Assembly (NCBI GenBank): GCA_003142855.1
Contig: PLNW01000056.1
Location: forward strand, 1-64,000
Source of the DNA: Myxococcales bacterium
GTDB lineage: Bacteria; Myxococcota_A; Polyangia; Fen-1088
Length of the DNA: 64,000 bases
Direction of reading: 5' to 3'
Part shown: in pieces, positions 1 to 8,866 of the stretch
Layout: each line of letters starts with the position of its first letter
Position numbering within the stretch: the stretch's first letter is position 1
The notes under the pieces: generated by a model
The model's database searches: none
What the model was told of the DNA's origin: nothing
The model's input: only the letters and a program-made list of their open reading frames with translations
Position numbers and translations under genes: made by a program

Positions 1-117
1 CCCGACGTTGACCATCAGCCGCTCCCAGAACCGGTTCCTGAAGAACAGGACGTCCACGCCGACCACGACGGCTACCAGCGCAAGCACGTAGAGCACGACG
101 GCTGTCTGTCTTCCCAT
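1..117 (-). CDS. small membrane protein, 3' end outside window
   Basis: The reverse strand reads 39 in-frame codons from an ATG at 117 to the window edge, starting MGRQTAVVLYVLALVAVVVG. After four residues comes a hydrophobic stretch of about 18 residues, then a basic/aromatic patch (FFRNRFWERL) and the beginning of what may be a second helix. An AAAGGAAGG stretch lies just before the ATG. The layout (very short, N-terminal helix, FFRxxFWxR patch) matches small conserved membrane proteins of unknown function that are common in Proteobacteria. The gene is truncated only by the window boundary; no function is assigned. Confidence 0.7.
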   Translation of the reverse strand, partial: MGRQTAVVLYVLALVAVVVGVDVLFFRNRFWERLMVNVG

Positions 118-751
118 CCTTCCTTTCTACTACGCCAGGTGCCCTATGGGAGGTGGACAGGCATTGGACACTTGTCGTTCGCCAAGACATCCGGTTCCAC
201 ACGTCATCAAGTTGAAACGCAAGACCCTGGTGTGAACCTCTACTTGCCCGCCGTCTTGGCCACTCGAGTTCGCTGCCGGCCACCACCTTCGACAAACGTG
301 GCCCTATCCAGCCGTGGTCCTGAGCCCGTGTGTTCGCTTCTTCGGCCTGCCTGGTCCAGGCTTCTTGGTCCGGGGTTTCCAGGTTCAAGCCGGACAGCCG
401 GCTTGAATTTTAGCCCCAAGATTTTTCACCCGCCTACCCCCCCCTGGTACTCACGACCCAGGATCATAGGGCCGGCACCATTTTGCACGGGCATAGCTAA
501 CTCGGCTCACGACGCTCAATTTCTTGCACCAGGTGGCTCCTGCACACCACCGCGCCGGTCCCCGCCCCGACCGCCGATAGATGCTATCCTCGCAAGCCGT
601 GACTTGCTGGTGGACGCCATACTTCCATGATGCCTGTGCTCCTCCGAGCCCGCTGTCACCTCGGCGCCGATCAGCGCAAGAGTTCCGCGCTCGTATCTGA
701 ACTTGTAGGTGGCGCTCACCCCGACAACTTCGGGGTCGTCATAGCTGCTGA
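118..751. other. 630 bp with no recognisable gene
   Basis: Open frames exist on both strands here, but none has a ribosome binding site, a domain I recognise or plausible composition. The stretch lies upstream of the small membrane protein gene and ends at the stop codon that opens the integrase remnant. It may be decayed mobile-element DNA. Confidence 0.4.
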
Positions 752-1139
752 ACGGATAACCTGCGGCATTGCCCGAAGTGCGGGATGAAACTCTGGCCCA
801 AGCCATGTGTCCGGCCACTTCGCTTTCATGATCTGAGGCACACCACGGCTTCGCTGCTAATCATGAACGGCGCGTCTCTGGTCGCGGTCCAGCGAATTCT
901 CCGGCACAGCGATCCTCGACCCACGGCGAAGATCTACGTGCACCTGCTGCCGGACTACTCGCGCGACCAGATCAACCTTCTCTCGTTCGACAGTCCAGCC
1001 AACGAAGTCACATCGCGGCCTAGTTCGGCGTCCCCGGCCGCGCCATGTGCTGCAACTGTGGTGCAGGACTCGTCAGGGGAGCCTTCGGAGCCTTCCGAGG
1101 GAGGTGAAAATCCCTCACGAATTCAGCAGGTTACTGCTG
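752..1139 (+). pseudogene. tyrosine recombinase (integrase) C-terminal remnant
   Basis: The frame opens after a TGA at 749-751 and reads a short zinc-ribbon-like CPKCGMKLWPK motif, then the integrase catalytic core: RFHDLRHT (box II His/Arg), RILRHSDP (third-box His) and KIYVHLLPDY with the nucleophilic Tyr. The arm- and core-binding domains and the first catalytic Arg are missing, so only about 80 residues of a protein of 350-400 survive. From about 994 the frame continues as a low-complexity tail running antisense through the tRNA-Arg gene, as is usual for integrases whose attachment site lies in a tRNA. I read it as a decayed end of an integrated element. No intact ATG with a ribosome binding site was found. 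Confidence 0.75.
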
Positions 1140-1213
1140 TGGGCGCGGCGGGACTCGAACCCACTACCCCCGGCTTCGGAGGCCGGTACTCTATCCAGAT
1201 GAGCTACGCGCCC
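1140..1213 (-). tRNA. tRNA-Arg (anticodon CCG)
   Basis: The reverse strand folds into a full cloverleaf. The acceptor stem GGGCGCG/CGCGCCC pairs perfectly. The D arm is GCTC/GAGT with a closing G-T pair. The anticodon stem CCGGC/GCCGG encloses the loop CTCCGAA, giving anticodon CCG, which reads CGG (Arg). The T arm is GTGGG-TTCGAGT-CCCGC. The discriminator is A at 1140 and no CCA is encoded. The 3' end faces the integrase remnant, the usual geometry of a tRNA used as an attachment site. Confidence 0.95.
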
Positions 1214-1338
1214 GAACGAAAAAGAATTCATAGCCCGCAGCCCGCGCGTGCGCAAGGACCGCGACGTGACGCGGGTCGAAGGTGGCCGCGCCGGCTGCAT
1301 CCGCGCGAGCGCCTCGCCAAAATGCGAAGGCGACACCG

Positions 1339-2166
1339 TCACTGGCAGGCCCCACCCCGACAGGTCTGAAGTCCGGTGCAGGCTTCGCCGCTCAGGCAAG
1401 ATTCGACCGGAGCAAACAGCCGTGTTCCGGAGAACTCGAAGACCTCTCCGGTTAGGACCCGAGCTGCTGGATCGTACGACGATGTCGAGATGGCGATCCA
1501 AAGATTGGGATTGGACTGGGTGTCGAAGTAGCCGAGCTTCACCCGCTCCGTGGGGATGGAGGAGTCAGCCAACGAAAAGGTCAGCGCCAAAGTGGCTGTG
1601 TTCTGCAAGGTCGCATCAAGCCCCTGGGTATCGGTCTTGCTTAGAGAAAACACCGGCCCGATCGCCCCGCTGGGGGCTGCCAGCCCGGCATCGTCGTCGG
1701 GCGGGGCCAGGGTGACCAGGCTCAGGGTGACGTTGGTTTGCTGGGCAAAGGTTCCTCTCGTTACAGTGAACGTGGCGCCGACCGTCGCGTCGCCGAGTGT
1801 GACGAAGCCCGGGGGGGAGTCGAGGGGTTTCGTGATGCTAGCACCCGGCGCGAGGCCATCCGGGGCGCTGTCCGGCACCCTGACGTCCCCCGGAGCATCG
1901 ACTGCAGTATCTAGTGCACCATCGATTGCAGTATCCACCTTGACCGTGTCCACCGTGGCGTCCGACGGCAGTTGCTGGTCCGAATGCGCGTCAGTGGCTG
2001 GCAACCCCGGCCCATCGTCACCTGGCGGAGCCGCCTCATCGGCTTGCAGGCCGCCGTCGCCGGGCCCAACCAAGGGGATGGTGAATAGGCCCTTGCCGCA
2101 GGCGCCAGCCGCCAGTGTCATGCAAGCCGTCAGGACGACTTGAGCGCAGAAACACGGCCGGCTCAT
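1339..2166 (-). CDS. secreted lipoprotein of unknown function
   Basis: A protein of 275 aa with an N-terminal signal ending in a lipobox-like LTAC (Cys15) or AAGAC (Cys22). An Asp/Pro/Ala-rich linker follows (about residues 35-110), then a beta-rich domain and a C-terminal Cys cluster (SCLSGEACTGLQTC) of the kind seen in myxobacterial surface proteins. I chose the ATG at 2166 because the signal peptide begins there; the frame stays open upstream but encodes nothing signal-like. No clear Shine-Dalgarno is visible. It is divergent from the FGE-sulfatase gene with about 94 bp between starts. Function unknown; a cell-surface role is inferred from the signal only. Confidence 0.7.
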   Translation of the reverse strand: MSRPCFCAQVVLTACMTLAAGACGKGLFTIPLVGPGDGGLQADEAAPPGDDGPGLPATDAHSDQQLPSDATVDTVKVDTAIDGALDTAVDAPGDVRVPDSAPDGLAPGASITKPLDSPPGFVTLGDATVGATFTVTRGTFAQQTNVTLSLVTLAPPDDDAGLAAPSGAIGPVFSLSKTDTQGLDATLQNTATLALTFSLADSSIPTERVKLGYFDTQSNPNLWIAISTSSYDPAARVLTGEVFEFSGTRLFAPVESCLSGEACTGLQTCRGGACQ

Positions 2167-2260
2167 AAGGAGAGTGTAGCCTAGTCTGGGCCGCTGAGCT
2201 GGAGACGGTTGCACAGCCATGGTCTTGCGAGGGTCGTTGGTGGCGTGAGACAGTACCGCC

Positions 2261-3604
2261 ATGGCGGTTCTTCCCCGATCGACACGCTGGCCCACCTTGA
2301 TCGGTCTTGCGTTGGCGGTGCTGGTCGGCCAGCCCGCGATTTCGCAGACCACAGTCAAACGTCTGGCTGTGCTCGAATTCAAGGGCGAGTCGATCAAGGG
2401 CGAGGTGCTCGACACCTTCGCCGACGCGGTTCGCGGCGGGGCGGTGGAAGCGTTGGCCGGACGACGGGTTCAGGTCATGACCCGCGAGAACATGATGGTC
2501 TTGCTCAAGGACATGGGAAAGAAGGACTGCAGCGAGGGCGACTGCGAGGTGGAGACCGCACGCAACATCGGCGCGGACTTCGTCGTGTCTGGCTCGGTGG
2601 TGCGCATCGATGCCGCCTTTGTGGTCACCCTGAAGCTGCACGAAACCAAGGGGGGCAGCCTGCTGGCCACCGATCAGATCGAGGCCAAGAGCCAGATAGA
2701 GCTGTTGCGCCAGCTGCGCGAGAAAGGTCGGAATCTCGTGGCGAACAACGTGGGAGATCGACCGGCGGCACCCTCGCCAGTGCCGGAGCCGGCACCTGGG
2801 ACTCGCTCGCCGTCGCGCACGGCACCTGCATCGGTCCACGGCTGTGCGGCCAACCAGGTTTCCATCCCGGGCGGGACATTCTGGATGGGGGATCCGGACT
2901 ATGCCAGGCCGGTACACAAGGTGACCCTGTCGCCCTTCTGCATCGACAAGACCGAGGTGACGGTCGCCGGCTACCGAGCCTGCGTCCAGGACGGAGGTTG
3001 TCCGCCCCCCAGTGCGACCGTCGACTGGAAGGACATCAAGCCCGACGAGAAAACCAAATGGAGTCCGTACTGCACCTGGGGAAAACGGGGATTGGACCAG
3101 CACCCCATCAATTGCGTGGATTGGAACCAGGCGACGACTTTTTGCGAATGGGCCGGTGGCCGCTTGCCCAGCGAGGCGGAATGGGAATACGCAGCCCGCG
3201 GCAAGGACGGACGCCTCTTTCCCTGGGGCAACCAGCGACCGGACGCCAGCAGGCTGAACGCGTGCGGCGGCGAGTGCGGGCAAGCGCGCATGTACCCGGG
3301 CGATGACGGCTGGCCCGCCACGGCGCCCGTGGGCAGCTTTCCCGAGGGCGCCAGTGCCTTTGGCGTTCTGGACATGGCTGGCAATGTTTGGGAATGGACC
3401 GCCGATAGCTTCGTCGACTACAGCGACCAGCCCGTCACAGATCCGCAACGCCTGCAGCACGACGGATCGCCGCGCGTGTTCCGCGGCGGGAGTTGGACCA
3501 ATGTCGATCCCGCCTGGGTTCGCGCCGGCTACCGCAACAAGCGCGACCCTGGCTCCCGCACCCTCATCCTGGGCTTCCGCTGCGCTCGCACGGCCAGCAA
3601 CTAG
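2261..3604 (+). CDS. FGE-sulfatase (SUMF1/PvdO-type) domain protein with TolB/CsgG-like N-domain
   Basis: A protein of 447 aa. Residues 1-29 look like a signal peptide. Residues 30-170 match the curli-assembly/TolB-N style domain used in many myxobacterial proteins (KRLAVLEFKG, then NIGADFVVSGSVVR). A Pro/Ala linker leads to a formylglycine-generating-enzyme fold (about 190-445) with its hallmarks: IPGGTFWMGD, GRLPSEAEWEYAARG, GNVWEWT, RVFRGGSW and GFRCAR. The known family members oxidise a sulfatase Cys to formylglycine, or act in PvdO/EgtB-like reactions. The substrate here is unknown because no sulfatase lies nearby. The predicted export and the fused sensor-like domain suggest a periplasmic or surface role. 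Divergent from the preceding lipoprotein gene. Confidence 0.85.
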   Translation: MAVLPRSTRWPTLIGLALAVLVGQPAISQTTVKRLAVLEFKGESIKGEVLDTFADAVRGGAVEALAGRRVQVMTRENMMVLLKDMGKKDCSEGDCEVETARNIGADFVVSGSVVRIDAAFVVTLKLHETKGGSLLATDQIEAKSQIELLRQLREKGRNLVANNVGDRPAAPSPVPEPAPGTRSPSRTAPASVHGCAANQVSIPGGTFWMGDPDYARPVHKVTLSPFCIDKTEVTVAGYRACVQDGGCPPPSATVDWKDIKPDEKTKWSPYCTWGKRGLDQHPINCVDWNQATTFCEWAGGRLPSEAEWEYAARGKDGRLFPWGNQRPDASRLNACGGECGQARMYPGDDGWPATAPVGSFPEGASAFGVLDMAGNVWEWTADSFVDYSDQPVTDPQRLQHDGSPRVFRGGSWTNVDPAWVRAGYRNKRDPGSRTLILGFRCARTASN

Positions 3605-3610
3605 TGATGA

Positions 3611-4714
3611 TCAGCGCGTCTCTTCACCGGGCAGTTCGGACTTCATCGCGGCCCGCAGCTCGTCCTGGATGTCTTTCGGGCTGATCTTTCGCACCATCGC
3701 GCGCAGGGCGTGCTCTTCGCCGCGCGGATCCGCGGCGTTGACGTTGATTTTCTCCAGGCCGGTGCGAAACACCTGCCGTCCCGTGCCGCATTCCTGGCCC
3801 ATCACTTCGAACACCGGCCGGCAGGTGGGACCGAGGCTGCCGCGGCTGCACTCCGCATCGGCGCGCACGGTGATCAGATAGGTCGCCGTGGGGCCCTGGG
3901 GGCAGGTGGGGGCCAGCCGGACCTCGCTGCCCAGGGGAGCCAGCGCCAGGCGGAAGAACTCGGTCAACTCCGCAGCCACGGGACTCATGCGCTCGCCGGC
4001 TTGCACGTCCAGGATGAAACGCACCTGCGCGCGCAGCTTGGTGGAGGCCTCGACCAGCGCCAGCCAGCGCGAGGTCAGCCGCTGTTCCACCCGCGCCGGT
4101 GCGCCAGCCAAGGCGCGGATCTGCACCAGGGTGGGCGCGACCGCGGCCATGGCCACGGACAGGTTGACCAGCGCCGTCACGAAGGCGGGCCGGTCGCCGC
4201 GGGCTTGCGCCTCCTGCGCGGTCTTGTCCCAGGTGTCGAAACGCTTCACCTCGGTCTCAAGATCGCTCTCCAGCCGGGCAATGGCTGGGCCTCGCGGCAG
4301 GCACGCCACCACATAGGTCTCGTTGCCCTGGCGTTGGGGAGCGTCCACGATCTCGATCAGATCGGAATGGCGGAAGTCGACCTTTTCCAGCACGCGCTGC
4401 ACGTCGCGATACTCGGCCGACTGCTGGCCATCGACGCTGACCAGACGAGAAAACGACTCGGCCTCGACGTGGATGGAGTTGCCCAGTTTGGTGAGCAGGT
4501 TGCGTTTGGCGTGGGCGAGGGCGTCCTCGCGTCCCTGGGTCGACGCACCCACAGCAGAAAGGTGGCTGGAGCCAGGACACGAAGGCGGCGGGTTGTGGTC
4601 CGGGTCGCTCAGGTGCGCTGGCAGGGTCGGCAGGGAAGCCGGTGGCGCCGCAAACGGCGCCGTGACCGCCACGCAGGCCAGGGTCAACAAGGGTAGGGGA
4701 AGCAAGGCGCGCAT
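3611..4714 (-). CDS. LPP20-like secreted protein
   Basis: A protein of 367 aa if started at the ATG at 4714, where the signal-like MRALLPLPLLTLACVAV begins; a possible lipobox Cys lies near residue 11. Residues about 45-130 (SAVGASTQGREDALAHAKRN) resemble the LPP20/FlgT-N type domain found in outer-membrane-associated lipoproteins. The rest is alpha-helical and ends in a charged tail. It converges on the FGE-domain gene with only 6 bp between stops. The fold assignment is tentative and the function unknown. Confidence 0.7.
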   Translation of the reverse strand: MRALLPLPLLTLACVAVTAPFAAPPASLPTLPAHLSDPDHNPPPSCPGSSHLSAVGASTQGREDALAHAKRNLLTKLGNSIHVEAESFSRLVSVDGQQSAEYRDVQRVLEKVDFRHSDLIEIVDAPQRQGNETYVVACLPRGPAIARLESDLETEVKRFDTWDKTAQEAQARGDRPAFVTALVNLSVAMAAVAPTLVQIRALAGAPARVEQRLTSRWLALVEASTKLRAQVRFILDVQAGERMSPVAAELTEFFRLALAPLGSEVRLAPTCPQGPTATYLITVRADAECSRGSLGPTCRPVFEVMGQECGTGRQVFRTGLEKINVNAADPRGEEHALRAMVRKISPKDIQDELRAAMKSELPGEETR

Positions 4715-4824
4715 GGCAGCAGTATAGACGTGTCTCGCTTCAGTCTCTATCGCAACCGCCTTCACTGGGCCCGCTTGAAGAGAACGCTTCCCATTCTTCG
4801 GGTCTCGCGCAAGAATTGCTGTCC

Positions 4825-5748
4825 ATGGCGCGTTCTCGCTCCCAATCCGAAGACGGTTCGCGGCAAGATCCAGAGAATCCGCGCGCGGCCATGCTGGACT
4901 CGCTTCCCGTTGAGGAGGTGATCAAGCTCTTGGTCGAAGACGAAACCAGCGCCGTGAAGGCGGTGCGGGCGCGGGCCGCGGCGCTGGCTTCGGCGGCGCA
5001 GTTGATGGCTGACAGGCTCGCGGCGGGCGGACGCTTGGTTTACGTGGGAGTGGGCACGGCTGGCCGCTTGGGCGCGCTGGAGGCGGCCGAGTGCGTGCCA
5101 GCCTTTGGGCTGCCGCAGTCGCTGGTGACGTCGATCATCGCCGGTGGCCCGCACGCCCTGGCCCGGGTGGCCGAGGCGGCGCAGGACAACCCGCGCGAAG
5201 CCGATCAGCGCATGCGGCGCGCGGCGGTGGGGCCGCAGGATGTGGTCTGTGCCCTTGCCGACGCTGAGATCTCGCCGTTTCTGCAGGCGGCACTGGACTA
5301 CGCGCGTTTTCGGCGCGCCGCCATCATCTTGCTCACCTGCGCGGGGCCGGAAGCTTCAGCCGATCCTCTGGCGGATGTGGTGATCGATCTGGCCCCAGGG
5401 CCCGAGATGATTGCCGGCTACACCCGACGCAAGGCCGCCACGGCCCTCAAGTTGGCGCTTGAGGCGGTTGCCACCGCCGCGTTCGTGCGCCTGGGCAAGA
5501 CCTACGGCGGCCTGATGGTGGATGTGCGGCCCACCACGCCCCGTGGCTGGCAGCGTGCCACCTGGGTCGTGACCCGACTGACCAATCTGTCGGAGGATGA
5601 GGCCGTCAAGCTGATCAAGAAGGCGGGCGGCCGGGCCAAGGTCGCGTTGGTCATGCATCACGCACGCGTGAACGCTGCGCGCGCCAGGGAACTGCTCATC
5701 CAACACAAAGGCCTGCTGCGGGCAATCATCGGTGATGTGGATCTGTGA
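4825..5748 (+). CDS. murQ: N-acetylmuramic acid 6-phosphate etherase
   Basis: A protein of 307 aa, normal for MurQ. The family cleaves the lactyl ether of MurNAc-6-phosphate to GlcNAc-6-phosphate and D-lactate in cytoplasmic cell-wall recycling. The SIS phosphosugar-binding fold is clear: GGRLVYVGVGTAGRLGALEA with the catalytic Glu region, AAECVPAFG, then NPREADQRM and a C-terminal three-helix region with NLSEDEA. I chose the ATG at 4825; a TTG three codons upstream is possible. No MurP-type PTS or anhMurNAc kinase lies next to it, so it appears as a stand-alone recycling gene. Confidence 0.9.
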   Translation: MARSRSQSEDGSRQDPENPRAAMLDSLPVEEVIKLLVEDETSAVKAVRARAAALASAAQLMADRLAAGGRLVYVGVGTAGRLGALEAAECVPAFGLPQSLVTSIIAGGPHALARVAEAAQDNPREADQRMRRAAVGPQDVVCALADAEISPFLQAALDYARFRRAAIILLTCAGPEASADPLADVVIDLAPGPEMIAGYTRRKAATALKLALEAVATAAFVRLGKTYGGLMVDVRPTTPRGWQRATWVVTRLTNLSEDEAVKLIKKAGGRAKVALVMHHARVNAARARELLIQHKGLLRAIIGDVDL

Positions 5749-5791
5749 CAGTCCGCCGCCAAGTGCTGAGGCCGAAGTCACTCAGGGAACA

Positions 5792-6220
5792 TCACTCTCG
5801 CGCCTGATTTTGCCCGGAACACCACAAGCAGTAGTCAGTGGATCCCACAGCCCAGAAGCGGCACTGGTCACCGAACACGGTGACGCCCTGGCAGCGCTTC
5901 TTGTGGATCTCCTTTCTGCTTGCGGCTTGCGCGGCCTCACCTGTGGGCGCGGGCAAGGGATAGCGGGGCCGTCCCGCTTGCTCGCACCAGTAGCAGAATT
6001 CGCTAGCAGGCAACGCCCAGAACCGGCACGGATCGCCGTAGCGGGTTGCGCCCTTGCAGCGAGTCTTGCCGCTTGCTTCGTCGGCGACCGGAGCCGGTGT
6101 CAGCGGAGCAGGAGCGGCGCCAGGAAGGCGACTTTCGGCAGGTGGCCGTCGCTCAGACCGCGGCGACTCTGCACCCAAACTCTGGCGCCGCGATTCCACC
6201 CTTCTGTGCTTGGTCGGCAC
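5792..6220 (-). CDS. protein with two cysteine-cluster (putative zinc-binding) motifs
   Basis: A protein of 142 aa with a GTG start at 6220, preceded by AGGAG at a 5-nt spacing inside the end of the MMPL gene, whose stop lies at 6229-6231; translational coupling is likely. A basic/Pro-Ala N-terminus (1-48) leads to two copies of the motif RCxGxTxxGDxCRFWAxxxxx(F/Y)CxWC at about residues 53-78 and 109-134. Each copy has four cysteines spaced as in zinc ribbons. Related short motifs (CxxxTxxGxxCRxxAxxxxxFCxxH) occur as single copies in many bacterial proteins; here the last ligand is Cys rather than His. Function unknown; a metal-binding accessory to the exporter is an inference from the operon. 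Confidence 0.75.
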   Translation of the reverse strand: MPTKHRRVESRRQSLGAESPRSERRPPAESRLPGAAPAPLTPAPVADEASGKTRCKGATRYGDPCRFWALPASEFCYWCEQAGRPRYPLPAPTGEAAQAASRKEIHKKRCQGVTVFGDQCRFWAVGSTDYCLWCSGQNQARE

Positions 6221-6228
6221 TTTAGCTC

Positions 6229-8694
6229 CTAGCCCGGGGGCACCGACGAATCCGCGGACATACGCCGCGCGTGGCGCCGCCCCAGCCACAGCAGGATGGC
6301 AGGCAAGGCCAAGATGGCTGCGCTGATGCAGGCGAGCTCGCCCAGAATGGCCATGGCGCCAAACCCTTGCAGCGCTCGGTTGCGGGCGGCGAGCAACGAT
6401 CCATAGCCCACGATGGTGGTCCACGAGCACACCGCCACCGCCGTGCCGGTCGAGATCACGGCGCGGATCATGTCGCGATCCTGCCGGTAGCGCACGGCCA
6501 CGTTGAGGCCATACTCGGCGCCGATTCCGAAGGTGATGGGCAGGGCGATGAAGTTGAGGAAGGTGATTCTCACCCCAAACAGGCCGGCCACGCCCAGCAT
6601 CCAGATCACACCCAACAGCAGCGTCGCGATGGCGGTTCCCGCCGACGAGAGCGGCCGCATGATGAGCAGCACCAGGAGCAGCACCGCCAGCAGCGCGGCT
6701 CCCGTGGCCCGGGGGCCATCGTGCAGGACCGAGCGAATCATGGCGGCGAAGACCACCGCGCTGCCCGAGGTGTCGATGGTCTTGTGTTCGTCGTCGAGGT
6801 GGAGCACCTGCAGGACGCGAGCGATGCGCAGAAGATCGCGGCCATTCCACACCGAGAGGCCGTGCTCGACCGGATAGACCAGCACCACGCGCCCCACCGT
6901 GCCGTCCGCTTCGGTGAACACCCGCCGCGCCAACGCCGGCAGCTCCTCGGGCGTCAGCAGATGTAAGCGGGTGGGCGGGTCGACGGAGTCGATCTTCTTG
7001 CGCTCGTCGGGCGTGAGCACGTCGAGCGCGGGGTCGCGCACCAGCTTGCGGATAGTGGCGAGCAAGGCCAGCTTGCGCGTCTGCACCTCGGGTGTGCCTG
7101 GCAACAGATCATACACAGTCACGATCTGGCCGATGACCTTCTTGTCTCCCGTGGCGCGATCCTGTTTGCGGATGGCCTGGCGGATGGATTCGGTCTCGGC
7201 CCGTGAGTCGGCCAGCACGATGGTGGGAGAAGGCCAGCGACCGAAGAGCGACTCCATGCTCTCGTTGAACGCTTTGTCGTCGGCGGTGGAGCCCAGCTCG
7301 GCGTTGAGCTTGCGGAAGTCGTACTCAAAGGGCGCGTCCACGAAGTGCAGCACGCCGTAGCCACACAAGGCGGTGAGCAGGCCGGCCAGCAGAGTGACGA
7401 GCCCGGCGTGCTTGCCCAGCAGCGGCCGCAAGAAGGCGAAGCTGGCCGGTGGCTGAATCGGCGCGCTCTTTGCGCGGGTCCGGCGGTCGATGACCACGAA
7501 CAAGGCAGGCAGGACGCTGAAGGTGAGCAGCCAGCAAAAGATTTGGCCGAAGGCTGCCATCACGCCGAATTGGTAGAAGCCGCGGAAGCTGGTCAGCATG
7601 AGCGTGGCATAGGCGGCCGAGGCGCACACCGACGCCACCCCGGTTCCGCGCATCACGCCAGCCAGGGCTTTTTCGAGGGCCTTCTCACCGGGCAGCCCCT
7701 CGGCGCGCAGCTCCTGGTAGCGCGAAATGAAAATGATTCCGTAGTTGATGCCGTTGCCCAGGATGATGGTGCCCAGGAACGCAGTCGACGAGTTGACATA
7801 GCCGAAAAGCAGGTCGGCCATGGCAAAGGCCATGACTGTACCGATCACCGCCGAGACGCCCACCAGGGGAACGGCGCGGAAGCGACGGAAGTAGGCCCAC
7901 AGCGAGAGGGCCACAATGAGCAGACAGGTAATGGTGACCCAAACGATGTCGCGCTCCACCGCCGCGCGCGTAGCGATCAGGGTGGCCACCGGGCCGCCCA
8001 CGTGCGCCACCATCTGCGCATTGAACTTCTTCGGGTCATTTTCGCTGATCAGCTGGTGAGCCGCCTGGAAGATGGCCTCGCCCGCCCGTTCGCCGAACAG
8101 GCCGCCGGGCGGCAAAGCCGCCACCCAGACGTAGCTACCGTCTTTGTTGCTGAACACACCGTCGGGAAAGCGGTCGTCAACCCAGTCCCGCTTGGTCAAG
8201 CGGTCCTTCATCTGCTCGACGGTCTCGTCGTCGTCGAGATCGACCAGCAAGGGGTTCTTGCGCTTGTTGATCTCGCGGCGCAAGCGATCGCGCACCTCAG
8301 TCAGATCGTCCTCACTGGCGAACAGCCATTTGTTGTCCTCCACGAACGAGCGCAGATCGTGCACGTTGTAGGCCGCGAACTCGACCACGGTCTTGGGCAA
8401 GGCTCGCAGTTTCTGCGTGAGCAGTTCGGCGTAGCGCAGATTGGCGTCGCGGTCAGGCGAGCGGACCCCGATGAGCAGCAGGGCCATGTCGCCCATGCGG
8501 GCTTGTGTCTTGGTCAGCGCCAGCACGCCGGGATCGTCGCTGGGCAACAGCTCGGAAAATGAGGTGCGCAGCTCAAGCCGCGAGGCCAGCGCCGCGGCGA
8601 CGACGAACAAAGCAGCCGCGACGGCCAGGATTGTGCCGGCGCGGCGGGAGACGAAACGACAATAGCGGGCCGGAAAGGACTCTTGGGTAACCAT
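6229..8694 (-). CDS. MMPL/RND-superfamily transporter
   Basis: A protein of 821 aa from the ATG at 8694 (a TTG at 8733 is possible). The usual MMPL duplication is visible: helix 1 near residues 18-38, a large periplasmic loop containing SELLPSDDPGVLALTK, a block of five helices (about 245-400) with GNGINYGIIFISRYQE, then a second copy with another long loop and five helices (about 650-810) with FGIGAEYGLNVAVRYRQ. Such proteins export lipids or hydrophobic metabolites across the inner membrane using the proton gradient; HpnN-like hopanoid transporters have this size. The substrate cannot be told from sequence. It is the first gene of a two-gene unit with the double cysteine-cluster protein. 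Confidence 0.85.
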   Translation of the reverse strand: MVTQESFPARYCRFVSRRAGTILAVAAALFVVAAALASRLELRTSFSELLPSDDPGVLALTKTQARMGDMALLLIGVRSPDRDANLRYAELLTQKLRALPKTVVEFAAYNVHDLRSFVEDNKWLFASEDDLTEVRDRLRREINKRKNPLLVDLDDDETVEQMKDRLTKRDWVDDRFPDGVFSNKDGSYVWVAALPPGGLFGERAGEAIFQAAHQLISENDPKKFNAQMVAHVGGPVATLIATRAAVERDIVWVTITCLLIVALSLWAYFRRFRAVPLVGVSAVIGTVMAFAMADLLFGYVNSSTAFLGTIILGNGINYGIIFISRYQELRAEGLPGEKALEKALAGVMRGTGVASVCASAAYATLMLTSFRGFYQFGVMAAFGQIFCWLLTFSVLPALFVVIDRRTRAKSAPIQPPASFAFLRPLLGKHAGLVTLLAGLLTALCGYGVLHFVDAPFEYDFRKLNAELGSTADDKAFNESMESLFGRWPSPTIVLADSRAETESIRQAIRKQDRATGDKKVIGQIVTVYDLLPGTPEVQTRKLALLATIRKLVRDPALDVLTPDERKKIDSVDPPTRLHLLTPEELPALARRVFTEADGTVGRVVLVYPVEHGLSVWNGRDLLRIARVLQVLHLDDEHKTIDTSGSAVVFAAMIRSVLHDGPRATGAALLAVLLLVLLIMRPLSSAGTAIATLLLGVIWMLGVAGLFGVRITFLNFIALPITFGIGAEYGLNVAVRYRQDRDMIRAVISTGTAVAVCSWTTIVGYGSLLAARNRALQGFGAMAILGELACISAAILALPAILLWLGRRHARRMSADSSVPPG

Positions 8695-8866
8695 CGGCGA
8701 CCGTAAGCTACTCGGCAACCGCGACGGGCACAACTCCGACGAGCACGGCGAGGCGATTCAGCGTCGGGGAGTGGAGGCGGGGATCGTCAGGCATAGGCGT
8801 TAAGCGGATCAACGGCGGAATGAAATGGCCATTCGTGATTCGAGGACGCAAGCCTTCGATGGGTCA

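Noticed and set aside
139-630. A forward open frame of 163 aa
   Set aside because: Pro/Arg/Ser-rich composition without signal, domain or ribosome binding site; likely chance in GC-rich DNA.
516-818. A reverse open frame of about 100 aa before the integrase remnant
   Set aside because: No ribosome binding site, no recognised domain, and it overlaps the recombinase remnant on the other strand.
1115-1501. An open frame that runs across the tRNA-Arg gene
   Set aside because: Its best-looking part (RVAHLDRVPASEAGGSGFES) is a translation of the tRNA itself, a common false protein.
5792-6850. A long reverse frame that would extend the Cys-cluster protein to 352 aa
   Set aside because: The first 210 residues lie inside the MMPL gene and are basic/low-complexity shadow sequence. 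The GTG at 6220 has a proper ribosome binding site.
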